Assembly (NCBI GenBank): GCA_000721375.1
Contig: JOGW01000003.1
Coordinates: 62,001-126,000 of the forward strand
Source of the DNA: Streptomyces sp. NRRL B-3428
Lineage (GTDB): Bacteria; Actinomycetota; Actinomycetes; Streptomycetales; Streptomycetaceae
Length of the DNA stretch: 64,000 bases
Direction: 5' to 3'
Numbering within the stretch: the first letter of the stretch is position 1; each line of letters opens with the position of its first letter. The translations under genes and the position numbers were made by a program. Shown here one piece after another: positions 24,667 to 37,662 of this stretch. The notes beneath the pieces are model-generated. The model saw nothing but the letters and a program-made list of their open reading frames with translations, was not told the DNA's origin and searched no databases.

Positions 24667-25950
24667 TTACTGCTTCTGTGCGAGGCGCTTGTTGAACTCT
24701 TCCTCGACCGACTTGGCGGCTTCCTCGTGCGACTTGCCGTTGAGGAAGGCGGTCATGTAGGTCTTCAGCGGGTTCGGCGCGTTCTCCACCGCGGCCCACT
24801 CCGCGATCAGCGGGGTGGTGCCACCGACGGCGGCGGCCGGAGCGGCGGCCTCGGCGGCCGGGTTGCCCGTGAGGTTGGTCTGCAGCGACTCCTTGTTCGG
24901 GATGACGCCGTTGAGCTTGGCCAGCTGGCCCTCGAACTTGTCGGAGAGGGCGATCTTCAGGAACTCCTTGGCGAGCTCCTGCTTCGAACTGCCCTCGGCG
25001 ATCGCGAGGTTGGAGCCGCCGAGGAAGACGCTCTCCGGCTTGTCGGCGGTCTCACCGGGGATGGTGAAGTAGCCGATCTCCTTCTCGATGGCCGGGTTGG
25101 CCTTGATGGCGATGCCGGCTTCCCAGCCCATGCCGATGAAGGCGCCGGTCTTGCCCTTGGCGAAGACCTCACCCTGCTGCGGGGTGGCCTCGTCCTTGTC
25201 CTTGGGGGCCTTGGAGTAGTCCGCGTACTTCTTGTAGAGCTCCATCGCCTCGCCGACCTTCGGGTCGGACAGGTTGGAGACCCACTTGTCGCCGTCCTTC
25301 TTCACGAGCTCGGCACCCTTGCCGATGGTGAGCCCGTCGAAGAAGTACCAGTTCTGGCCGGGAAGGTAGAGCGGCTCGGCCTTGCCCTTGGCCTTGATCT
25401 TGTCGAGGGCCGCGAAGAACTCGTCGCGGGTCTTCGGGACCTCGGTGACGCCGGCCTCCTTGAAGACCGACTTGTTGTAGAGGACGACGCGGTTGGCGAA
25501 GTACCACGGGGCGCCGTACTGCTTGCCGTCGAAGATCGAGGACTCGTTGAGCGCCTCGGTCCAGTCGCCGCCGATCTCGCTCTTGAGCTCACCGAGGTCG
25601 GCCAGGCCGCCGGTCTGCGCGTACGCCGGGGTCTGGGTGTTACCGATCTCGAAGACGTCGGGCGGGTTCTCCTCGGAGAGCGCCGTGGTCAGCTTCTGCT
25701 GGATGCCGTTCCACTGCTGAGTTTCGACCTTCAGCTTGGCGCCGGTCTTCTTCTCGAACTCGGCCGTGAGGTCCTTGACCCACGCGTCCGGCGTGGAACC
25801 GTCCATCGCCCAGAAAGTCAGCGTCTGGCCCTTGAAGCTGTCGGGGCCCTTCTTGCCTTCGCTGCCCTTGTCTCCGCTGTCATCGCCACACGCGGCAATG
25901 GACACCATCATCGCTGCGACGCCGGCCGCCGCAATCAGCTTGCGCTTCAC
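24667..25950 (-). CDS. dasA: Chitobiose-binding lipoprotein DasA
   Basis: The 427-residue protein is an extracytoplasmic sugar-binding protein of the MalE type. A signal peptide (MKRKLIAAAGVAAMMV) ends with the lipobox SIAAC, Cys21. FWAMDGSTPDAWVKDLTAEFEKKTG and PALAIKANP/ FLGGSNLAIAEGS-like segments fit cluster 1 binding proteins. In S. coelicolor DasA binds diacetylchitobiose and affects development. dre sites lie 87-126 nt upstream. Confidence 0.95.
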   Translation of the reverse strand: MKRKLIAAAGVAAMMVSIAACGDDSGDKGSEGKKGPDSFKGQTLTFWAMDGSTPDAWVKDLTAEFEKKTGAKLKVETQQWNGIQQKLTTALSEENPPDVFEIGNTQTPAYAQTGGLADLGELKSEIGGDWTEALNESSIFDGKQYGAPWYFANRVVLYNKSVFKEAGVTEVPKTRDEFFAALDKIKAKGKAEPLYLPGQNWYFFDGLTIGKGAELVKKDGDKWVSNLSDPKVGEAMELYKKYADYSKAPKDKDEATPQQGEVFAKGKTGAFIGMGWEAGIAIKANPAIEKEIGYFTIPGETADKPESVFLGGSNLAIAEGSSKQELAKEFLKIALSDKFEGQLAKLNGVIPNKESLQTNLTGNPAAEAAAPAAAVGGTTPLIAEWAAVENAPNPLKTYMTAFLNGKSHEEAAKSVEEEFNKRLAQKQ

Positions 25951-26036
25951 GCCACCCTCCTCAGGGATCTGCCCACCCCCCTGCCCACTGCGGTGACATA
26001 CGCCAAGTACTCCCGTGGGGCTGGGACCTGGTCTTT

Positions 26037-26052
26037 AATGGTGTAGACCAGT
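26037..26052 (-). promoter_or_regulatory. dre site 1 of dasA
   Basis: AATGGTGTAGACCAGT matches the DasR consensus at about 13 of 16 positions, with the GACCAGT half intact. Confidence 0.88.
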
Positions 26053-26060
26053 ACCGGGAG

Positions 26061-26076
26061 CTTGGCCTAGACCTTT
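26061..26076 (-). promoter_or_regulatory. dre-like site 2 of dasA
   Basis: CTTGGCCTAGACCTTT keeps the TTGGYCTAGACC core. It lies 24 nt (just over two helical turns) from site 1. Two dre sites upstream of dasA are known in S. coelicolor. Confidence 0.75.
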
Positions 26077-26134
26077 AGGGGTGTCAAGGGTGTATAAGAG
26101 GGGTCCCACATCCCGTTACCGGACCGACACCTGA

Positions 26135-27046
<912 letters not shown>

Positions 27047-27135
27047 GGAGTCGGCGGGAGTTCAACTGCCCGCAGCACCAAGGAAGTTGGGGTGTGTACG
27101 TCCCGCGGTGTAGCGCACATCACATTCCTGCTCTA

Positions 27136-27169
27136 CCGTCCTCCCGTCGCCAGACTGACGGGAGGACGG
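27136..27169 (+). promoter_or_regulatory. Hairpin sequestering the cstA-1 ribosome binding site
   Basis: CCGTCCTCCCGTC (27136-27148) is perfectly complementary to GACGGGAGGACGG (27157-27169), with an 8-nt loop. The Shine-Dalgarno GGAGG (27161-27165) is in the middle of the 3' arm, and the GTG start is at 27173. Confidence 0.85.
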
Positions 27170-27172
27170 CCC

Positions 27173-29355
<2,183 letters not shown>

Positions 29356-29359
<4 letters not shown>

Positions 29360-29550
29360 CCGTGCGGACCACGGTGTCCCGGATCAGGTGGTACGTCCGG
29401 GAGTTGACCGGCGAGACGGCGTACGAGCGGTATGTGACACACCTGCGCACGCACAACCCCGCGTGCCAGGTGCCGAGCCGCCGTGAGTTCGAGCGCTGGC
29501 GGACCGACCGGCAGACGGATGACCCGAGGCAAGGGTTCCGCTGCTGCTGA
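29356..29550 (+). CDS. YbdD/YjiX-family small protein, partner of CstA-1
   Basis: The 64-residue protein has the family pattern: an N-terminal helix with WYVRELTGETAYERYVTH, SRREFERWRTD, and the C-terminal DPRQGFRCC. GTG 29356 overlaps the cstA stop (GTGA). Small YbdD-type proteins are encoded after cstA-type transporters and appear to be needed for their function. The CC end is shared with the second copy. Confidence 0.92.
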
Positions 29551-29610
29551 GCACGGACGGCGGCGCCGAACGGTTCACCGCCGGCCCCGATCGATTCACA
29601 TACGTAAGCA

Positions 29611-29648
29611 AAGCCCCTGTCCGTAGACCGATATGCGGACAGGGGCTT
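29611..29648 (+). terminator. Terminator after the first cstA-ybdD unit
   Basis: A perfect 13-bp stem, AAGCCCCTGTCCG (29611-29623) with its complement at 29636-29648, followed by CCGTAT. It separates the two paralogous units. Confidence 0.85.
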
Positions 29649-29666
29649 CCGTATCCCGGTCCGGCC

Positions 29667-29704
29667 CCCCTAGATTTCCGCCGAGTTACACGGTGATCTA
29701 GGGG
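29667..29704 (+). promoter_or_regulatory. Inverted repeat abutting the cstA-2 ribosome binding site
   Basis: CCCCTAGAT (29667-29675) pairs perfectly with ATCTAGGGG (29696-29704) across a 20-nt loop; the SD-like GGACGGAG (29703-29710) begins in the last bases of the 3' arm. It may act as an RNA hairpin or as a DNA operator. Confidence 0.75.
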
Positions 29705-29715
29705 ACGGAGCCACC

Positions 29716-31925
<2,210 letters not shown>

Positions 31926-31926
<1 letters not shown>

Positions 31927-32105
31927 TGACCCGCCTCCAGCAGGTCCGCTACTGGTGGCGCGAGCTGTCCGGCGAATCGGTCTACGACCGCTACGTCGCC
32001 CACGCCCGCACCCACGGCGAAGTCCCCAAGTCCCGGCGGGAGTTCTACCGGGACCGGACGGATGCGCGGGAGGCGGATCCTCGGGAGGGGTTCCGCTGCT
32101 GCTGA
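31926..32105 (+). CDS. YbdD/YjiX-family small protein, partner of CstA-2
   Basis: The 59-residue protein has WWRELSGESVYDRYVAH, SRREFYRDRTD and DPREGFRCC. ATG 31926 overlaps the cstA-2 stop (TGATG). It parallels the first unit exactly, so the two-gene module was duplicated as a whole. Confidence 0.92.
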
Positions 32106-32128
32106 GCCTCGCGGCATACGCAGGTGAA

Positions 32129-32161
32129 CGGCCCCCGGCACGAGCAACTCGTGCCGGGGGC
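32129..32161 (+). terminator. Terminator after the second cstA-ybdD unit
   Basis: A perfect 15-bp stem, GGCCCCCGGCACGAG with its complement, loop CAA. No U tract follows. Confidence 0.8.
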
Positions 32162-32197
32162 CGCCGCGTTGTCAGTGCCCGTTCCTAGAGTGGCCCC

Positions 32198-32761
32198 ATG
32201 ATCCATTGGATGCAGCCCGACTTCCCCGGCCACGAGGTGAACCTTGTCTTCGCCCGTGGCGTGCGCCTCGAAGCCCTCGCCCAGGGCCTGGGCGACCGCG
32301 GCCGTGCACCTCTCGCGCAGGGCGAGGGCGGTGGATGGGTGTGGGCCGTGCACGACATGCTCGACGCCGAGAGCGGCGATTACGAACCGCTCCACTATGG
32401 GCTCCTGCGCCCGGACGCCACGGAGATCGTGGTCTTCGTGACCGAGCCGTGCAGCGCGAAGGCCCACGGATCGCAATTCGAGTACTACCGCGACGGGCGC
32501 CTCACACTCCTCTTCAGCTTCGAGGACTGGAGACAGCAACGGGTGGGCGACAACCCCGACTATCTGTCGGCTGAGCTGCTGGCTGCCGGGCTCATCGGCC
32601 CCGACGCGTACTGCGACCTCGAAGAATCCGACGAGGAGCACGACTGCTTCGACCACACCGACGAAGAGGACGAGCGGCTGATGCGGCTTCTCATCGACTT
32701 CTACCGGCTGCCCTCGCCGCCGATCGCCGTCCCCCCGCCCCAGGAGGTGACCGCCCGGTGA
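32198..32761 (+). CDS. DUF6461-like protein, hypothetical
   Basis: The 187-residue acidic protein has WVWAVHDMLDAESGDYEPL in the middle and an Asp/Glu-rich stretch (about 140-165), ending near YRLPSPPI. The match to the Streptomyces DUF6461 family is from pattern memory. No catalytic residues are seen. ATG 32198 lacks a ribosome site, and TAGAGT lies 6 nt upstream (32186-32191), so it is probably leaderless. Its stop overlaps a GTG that opens a small broken frame downstream. Confidence 0.75.
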   Translation: MIHWMQPDFPGHEVNLVFARGVRLEALAQGLGDRGRAPLAQGEGGGWVWAVHDMLDAESGDYEPLHYGLLRPDATEIVVFVTEPCSAKAHGSQFEYYRDGRLTLLFSFEDWRQQRVGDNPDYLSAELLAAGLIGPDAYCDLEESDEEHDCFDHTDEEDERLMRLLIDFYRLPSPPIAVPPPQEVTAR

Positions 32762-33007
32762 GCCGGCTGCCCCCGGACACCCTTGTGACCTTCTGCAAGG
32801 GCATGGGTCTGCATGCCCCTGGACAGCGCTTTCGCCGATGCGGGGCTTCCCTCCCGTACGACAGGTGAGTCCTCCGCGTGGGCCGGCCGGGACACCCGGT
32901 ACGACCCGGACTTCGACGCGGACGGTGCCCAAACGGTGGTGTGCATCGCCCGTCACTTCGGGCTGCCGACTCCGCCACTTCTGGTCGGAGCCGACAGCAC
33001 TGGGTGA
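32758..33007 (+). pseudogene. Broken, short paralogue of the preceding DUF6461-like gene
   Basis: A GTG at 32758 overlaps the previous stop (GTGA) and runs 35 codons to a stop at about 32868. A second frame, shifted by one base, opens at ATG 32813 and runs to 33007. The end of that second frame, IARHFGLPTPPLL, resembles LIDFYRLPSPPI at the end of the upstream gene. The arrangement fits a tandem copy damaged by deletion and frameshift. Two short real genes are the alternative. Confidence 0.5.
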
Positions 33008-33055
33008 GCCCGAAGCCCGCGTGACCCGATGACCGCGCGAGCCCGCCCGGCGGAA

Positions 33056-34087
33056 TCAGAACTCGTCGTCGAACGACACCGAACCCTCGACCGCGACCTG
33101 ATAGGCAGACACGCGCCGCTCGAAGAAGTTCGTCAGCTCCTGGACGCCCTGCAGCTCCATGAAGGAGAAGGGGTTCTCCGAGCCGTACTCCGGAGCGAAC
33201 CCGAGCCGGACGAGACGCTGGTCGGCGACACACTCCAGGTACTGGCGCATCGACTCGGTGTTCATCCCGGGCAGCCCCTCGCCGCACAGGTCGCGGCCGA
33301 ACTGCAGCTCCGCCTCGACGGCCTCCTTCAGCATGTCCGTGACCTGCCGGCGGAGTTCGTCGTCGAAGAGCTCGGGCTCTTCCTTGCGGACCGTGTCGAC
33401 GACCTCGAACGCGAAGTTCATATGCATGGTTTCGTCACGGAAAACCCAGTTCGTCCCCGTCGCCAAGCCGTGCAGCAGCCCCCGCGACCGGAACCAGTAG
33501 ACGTACGCGAACGCCCCGTAGAAGAAGAGCCCCTCGATGCACGCCGCGAAGCAGATCAGGTTGAGCAGGAAGCGGCGGCGGTCGGCCTGGGTCTCCAGAC
33601 GGTCGATCTGCTCGACCGAGTCCATCCACTTGAAGCAGAACCCTGCCTTCTCGCGGATCGAGGGGATGTTCTCGACGGCTGCGAAGGCAGCCGTGCGGTC
33701 CTCGGGGTCGGGCAGGTAGGTGTCCAGGAGCGTCAAGTAGAACTGGACGTGGACGGCTTCCTCGAAGAGCTGGCGCGACAAGTACAGCCGCGCCTCGGGC
33801 GAGTTGATGTGCTTGTAGAGCGTCAGGACCAGGTTGTTCGCCACGATCGAGTCACCCGTCGCGAAGAACGCGACCAGACGGCCGATCATGTGCTGCTCCC
33901 CCGGCGAGAGCTTGGCGAGGTCGGCGACGTCCGAGTGGAGGTCGACCTCCTCGACGGTCCAGGTGTTCTTGATCGCGTCCCGGTAGCGCTCGTAGAAGTC
34001 GGGGTAGCGCATGGGGCGGAGGGTCAGTTCGAAGCCCGGGTCGAGCAGGTTCTTTTCGGCCGCGGTCTTCTCAGGTGCGGTGGTCAT
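33056..34087 (-). CDS. nrdB: Ribonucleotide reductase class Ia small subunit
   Basis: The 343-residue protein carries the di-iron and radical residues with the same spacing as E. coli R2: Asp79, Glu110, His113, radical Tyr117, Glu185, Glu219 and His222. It makes the tyrosyl radical that starts ribonucleotide reduction in NrdA. The ATG overlaps the nrdA stop by one base (TAATG), giving tight coupling. I see no AraC-type nrdS gene after it; the next genes are on the other strand. Confidence 0.97.
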   Translation of the reverse strand: MTTAPEKTAAEKNLLDPGFELTLRPMRYPDFYERYRDAIKNTWTVEEVDLHSDVADLAKLSPGEQHMIGRLVAFFATGDSIVANNLVLTLYKHINSPEARLYLSRQLFEEAVHVQFYLTLLDTYLPDPEDRTAAFAAVENIPSIREKAGFCFKWMDSVEQIDRLETQADRRRFLLNLICFAACIEGLFFYGAFAYVYWFRSRGLLHGLATGTNWVFRDETMHMNFAFEVVDTVRKEEPELFDDELRRQVTDMLKEAVEAELQFGRDLCGEGLPGMNTESMRQYLECVADQRLVRLGFAPEYGSENPFSFMELQGVQELTNFFERRVSAYQVAVEGSVSFDDEF

Positions 34088-36489
34088 TACTGGCAGGCCT
34101 CGCAGGACTCGGGGTTTTCCAGGGAGCAGGCGAGCGCTTCGGCGTCGGTGACGGCGTTCGCCTGCTGTACGGGGATGGGGGCGGCTTCCGGACGGGCGCC
34201 GGAGGCCGCGCGCGCGATCCGGGTGGCCGGGCGCGAGCGCAGGTAGTACGTGGTCTTCAGGCCCTGCTTCCAGGCGTACGCGTACATCGAGCTCAACTTG
34301 CCGATGGTGGGCGTCTCGAGGAAGAGGTTCAGGGACTGGGACTGATCGAGGAACGGGGTGCGCGCGGCGGCCATGTCGATCAGACCGCGCTGCGGGATCT
34401 CCCAGGCCGTGCGGTACAGGGCGCGTACGTCCTCGGGGACCCAGTTGAAGCCCTGGACCGAGCCGTTGGACTCGCGCAGCGCCTCGCGGGTCTGGGCGTC
34501 CCAGACGCCGAGCTCCTTCAGGTCCTCGACGAGGTAGGCGTTGACCTGGAGGAACTCACCGCTGAGCGTCTCGCGCTTGAAGAGGTTGGAGACCTGGGGC
34601 TCGATGCACTCGTAGACACCGGCGATCGAGGCGATGGTGGCGGTCGGCGCGATGGCGAGCAGGAGCGAGTTGCGCATGCCCACCTGAGCGATCCGCTCCC
34701 GCAGCGCCGCCCACCGCTCCGGCCAGTTGAGCGTGACGTCGTAGTGGTCGGGGTGCAGGACGCCGCGGGCCGCGCGGGTCTTGTCCCAGGCCGGGAGTGT
34801 GCCTTCGCGTTCGGCGAGATCGCAGGAGGCCTCGTATGCCGCGAGCATGATGCGTTCGGCGATACGGGTGGACAGTGCGCGGGCCTCGGGTGAGTCGAAG
34901 GGCAGGCGGAGCTTGAAGAAGACGTCCTGCAGACCCATGGCGCCCAGGCCCACCGGGCGCCACTTCGCGTTGGAGCGTCCTGCCTGCTCGGTCGGGTAGA
35001 AGTTGATGTCGACGACGCGGTCGAGGAAGGTGACGGCCGTGCGGACGGTCTCGTCCAGGCGTTCCCAGTCGATCTCACCGTCGACCACGAAGGCGCCGAC
35101 GTTGACCGAGCCGAGGTTGCAGACGGCCGTCTCCCCGTCGTCCGTCACCTCCAGGATCTCGGTGCACAGGTTCGAGGAGTGGACGGTGTGGCCGGGCTCC
35201 GCGGTCTGGTTGGCGGTGCGGTTGGCGGCGTCCTTGAAGGTCATCCAGCCGTTGCCGGTCTGCGCGAGGGTGCGCATCATGCGGCCGTACAAGTCCCGGG
35301 CGGGGATGGTCTTCTGGGCCTTGCCGTCCGCTTCGGCCTGCCTGTACGCGGCGTCGAACGCGTCGCCCCACAGGTCCACGAGTTCGGGCACGTCGGCGGG
35401 CGAGAACAGCGACCAGTCGCCGCCGGACTCGACGCGGCGCATGAACTCGTCGGGGATCCAGTGCGCGAGGTTGAGGTTGTGGGTGCGCCGGGCGTCCTCG
35501 CCGGTGTTGTCGCGCAGCTCCAGGAACTCCTCGATGTCCGCGTGCCAGGTCTCCAGGTAGACGGCCGCGGCGCCCTTGCGCCGGCCGCCCTGGTTCACGG
35601 CGGCGACGGACGCGTCGAGGGTCTTCAGGAACGGGACGATGCCGTTGGAGTGCCCGTTCGTGCCGCGGATCAGTGAACCGCGGGCGCGGATACGGGAGTA
35701 GGACAGGCCGATGCCGCCGGCGTGCTTGGAGAGCCGGGCGACCTGGTGGTAGCGGTCGTAGATCGAGTCGAGCTCGTCGAGCGGCGAGTCGAGCAGATAG
35801 CACGAGGACATCTGCGGGTGGCGGGTGCCGGAGTTGAAGAGCGTCGGCGAGGAGGGCAGATAGTCCAGGCGGCTCATCAGGCCGTACAGGGCGGCCACTT
35901 CGTCCACCGCGCCGGCCGACTCGTCGGCGGCGAGGCCGGCGGCGACGCGCAGCATGAAGTGCTGCGGGGTCTCGATGACCTTACGGGTGATCGGGTGGCG
36001 CAGGAGGTAGCGGGAGTAGACCGTACGCAGGCCGAAGTAGCCGAATCGGTCGTCCGCGCCCGTGTCGATGAGCTGGTCCAGGCGGGCGTGGTGCGACCGG
36101 ACGAACTCGGCGGTGCGGTCCGCGATCAGGCCCTCGCGGTGGCCGGTCGAGATGGCCTCGGTGAAGGTGCGCACCCCCTGCGAGGCGGCCTCCGCGGCGA
36201 TGGTGAGCGTGAGCAGCCGGGCGGCGAGACGGGAGTACGCGGGGTCGTCGGCGATCAGTCCGGCGGCGGCTTCCGTGGCCAGTTCCCGCAGTTCGGCCTC
36301 GTCGGCCTTGGCGCTGCGGCCGCGCAGCGCGGCGGCGGCGACCCGGCCGGGGTCGGCGGCGGGGAGGTCGGCGGTCAGCTCGGTGAGGGTTCGCAGCAGG
36401 GCGGTGCCCGGCTGGTCGGCCGGCTCCTGCGCGTTCTGCTCAGCGGCTTCGGCCCGGACGGTGGCGGGATCCACGGGCGCGATGGTCAC
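34087..36489 (-). CDS. nrdA: Ribonucleotide reductase class Ia large subunit
   Basis: The 800-residue protein has the R1 cysteines in QMSSCYLL, SSNLCTEI and AVCNLGSVN, substrate-site TATIASIAG, and the C-terminal redox pair ESCEACQ. The N terminus has the end of an ATP-cone-like helix set (DEAELRELATEAAAGLI), but the usual KRxGxxE start of the cone is missing. GTG 36489 has GGAG about 9 nt upstream; the frame is open further into the riboswitch leader but that is not coding. It is expressed from the B12-riboswitch leader. Confidence 0.97.
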   Translation of the reverse strand: MTIAPVDPATVRAEAAEQNAQEPADQPGTALLRTLTELTADLPAADPGRVAAAALRGRSAKADEAELRELATEAAAGLIADDPAYSRLAARLLTLTIAAEAASQGVRTFTEAISTGHREGLIADRTAEFVRSHHARLDQLIDTGADDRFGYFGLRTVYSRYLLRHPITRKVIETPQHFMLRVAAGLAADESAGAVDEVAALYGLMSRLDYLPSSPTLFNSGTRHPQMSSCYLLDSPLDELDSIYDRYHQVARLSKHAGGIGLSYSRIRARGSLIRGTNGHSNGIVPFLKTLDASVAAVNQGGRRKGAAAVYLETWHADIEEFLELRDNTGEDARRTHNLNLAHWIPDEFMRRVESGGDWSLFSPADVPELVDLWGDAFDAAYRQAEADGKAQKTIPARDLYGRMMRTLAQTGNGWMTFKDAANRTANQTAEPGHTVHSSNLCTEILEVTDDGETAVCNLGSVNVGAFVVDGEIDWERLDETVRTAVTFLDRVVDINFYPTEQAGRSNAKWRPVGLGAMGLQDVFFKLRLPFDSPEARALSTRIAERIMLAAYEASCDLAEREGTLPAWDKTRAARGVLHPDHYDVTLNWPERWAALRERIAQVGMRNSLLLAIAPTATIASIAGVYECIEPQVSNLFKRETLSGEFLQVNAYLVEDLKELGVWDAQTREALRESNGSVQGFNWVPEDVRALYRTAWEIPQRGLIDMAAARTPFLDQSQSLNLFLETPTIGKLSSMYAYAWKQGLKTTYYLRSRPATRIARAASGARPEAAPIPVQQANAVTDAEALACSLENPESCEACQ

Positions 36490-36594
36490 GGGGGTGCACT
36501 CCCTCGCTCGGCTCTGGGCCGTGCGGCGAGGGGTGGTGTGCACGAGATGTACGCGGGCAGGGCGCACCACTCGGCGTCCACCGGCCCATTCCGC

Positions 36595-36745
36595 GAGGCC
36601 CGGACGTCAACGGCACCCGGACCGGTCGGTACGGGTGCGCTCTCGGCAGGTCCTCGGACTCGCGGGGCGTTTGCGTACGCCTCGTTCACCGTTGCGGGAC
36701 AGTCCCGGACTTGCACCGGATTCCCCTGCGACGACAGCGAGGTTG
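36595..36745 (-). promoter_or_regulatory. Cobalamin (B12) riboswitch
   Basis: On the minus strand the leader shows GAATCCGGTGCAAGTCCGG, CTGTCCCGCAACGGTGA and the B12 box AGTCCGAGGACCTGCC (about 36645-36661), in the order of cobalamin riboswitches. It lies about 110-250 nt before the nrdA start. In Streptomyces the B12 riboswitch shuts down class Ia nrdAB when coenzyme B12, needed for class II enzyme NrdJ, is present. Confidence 0.92.
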
Positions 36746-36750
36746 AGCAT

Positions 36751-36791
36751 ACATGTTGTGGTGGCCGTCATCGGTAACCCCACATGTTGTG
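36751..36791. promoter_or_regulatory. Pair of NrdR boxes
   Basis: ACATGTTGTG occurs at 36751-36760 and again at 36782-36791, exactly 31 bp apart (three helical turns). Paired NrdR boxes with such spacing precede RNR operons, and these lie beside the -10-like element. Confidence 0.75.
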
Positions 36792-36813
36792 TTGCCGGGT
36801 GGGGCCCTCCGTC

Positions 36814-37317
36814 TCAGAACGTGAGCACGTACGTCAGGAGCAGCAGGTCGTCCCGGTCCGGGAGCGGGTTCCAGTCCCGCTCCGGCGTGCGGACGAACCC
36901 GAGGCGCTCGTAGATGCGGTGGGCGCTGTGCATCATGTGCTGGGTCGAGAGTGCGACGCCGGTGCAGCCGGCCTCCCGCGCCCGGTCCACGCAGGTCCGT
37001 ACGAGCGCCTCCCCCGCCCCGCGCCCGCGCCCGAAGGGGGCCACGGCGAGCGCGCGGAACTCCGCCTCGCCCGGCTCGGAGATCTGGGCCTGCGGAGTTC
37101 CGTGGAGCGCGAAGGTGACCCCGCCGAGCAGCCGGCCGCCGTCGACCGCGACCAGGACCTCGGAGGTGGTGGCGCGGGCCGCGACATCACGCAGGACGGG
37201 GATGTACGGGTCCTCATCGCCGTAGTCGAGGAGGCCGTCGGCCAGATAGACCTGGACGGTGAGGTCGCCGAGCGGGGCGTACTCCTCGGGCAGTGCGGGC
37301 CTGATGGTGAAGTCCAT
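36814..37317 (-). CDS. GNAT-family N-acetyltransferase
   Basis: The 167-residue protein has the acetyl-CoA-binding motif A region FRALAVAPFGRGRGAGEALVRTC, then IYERLGFVRTPERDW. The substrate is unknown. ATG 37317 has no ribosome site, and CACAAT lies 6 nt upstream, so the transcript is probably leaderless. Confidence 0.9.
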   Translation of the reverse strand: MDFTIRPALPEEYAPLGDLTVQVYLADGLLDYGDEDPYIPVLRDVAARATTSEVLVAVDGGRLLGGVTFALHGTPQAQISEPGEAEFRALAVAPFGRGRGAGEALVRTCVDRAREAGCTGVALSTQHMMHSAHRIYERLGFVRTPERDWNPLPDRDDLLLLTYVLTF

Positions 37318-37359
37318 GACCGCATTGTGCCGCCCGGGGAGCCGGATGGATCAAGCGGA

Positions 37360-37569
37360 TTACGCGGCCTTGGAGTGCGCCGAGCGCTCGGCGCTGCGGC
37401 GGGCGGCGAAGACGTGCACCCGGGCGTCGGTGCCCAGCGGACGCCGTTCGACAGCCTTCAACTGCCGGTCGATGCGGCGGTCCTGGAGGTGGCCGGCGAG
37501 GGAGGGTGCGACGAAGAGGGCGAGGACGGCGAAGACGGTGAACCAGTCGAGGAGAGTGTTTGTCGTCAT
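37360..37569 (-). CDS. Small membrane protein, hypothetical
   Basis: The 69-residue protein has one membrane segment near the start (FTVFAVLALFVAPSLAGHL) and a basic cytoplasmic tail (DRQLKAVERRPL...). It lies divergent from the GlxA-type regulator gene and upstream of the GNAT gene. GTAGGGGC precedes ATG 37569. The function is unknown. Confidence 0.72.
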   Translation of the reverse strand: MTTNTLLDWFTVFAVLALFVAPSLAGHLQDRRIDRQLKAVERRPLGTDARVHVFAARRSAERSAHSKAA

Positions 37570-37662
37570 GCCCCTACGGTCCCGCGTACGAACGCGCACG
37601 AGCAGTGGCAGGACTGTCAGCAACCCTCGATTTCCTGCCAAGTCCGCGGCACACTGGCAGAC

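Larger units (their letters stand above)
36490..36813 (-). other. nrdAB leader and promoter region
   Basis: The 324 nt between the nrdA start and the GNAT stop hold the cobalamin riboswitch, two NrdR-like boxes and a TATGCT (-10-like, about 36745-36750). No gene is seen. Confidence 0.8.
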
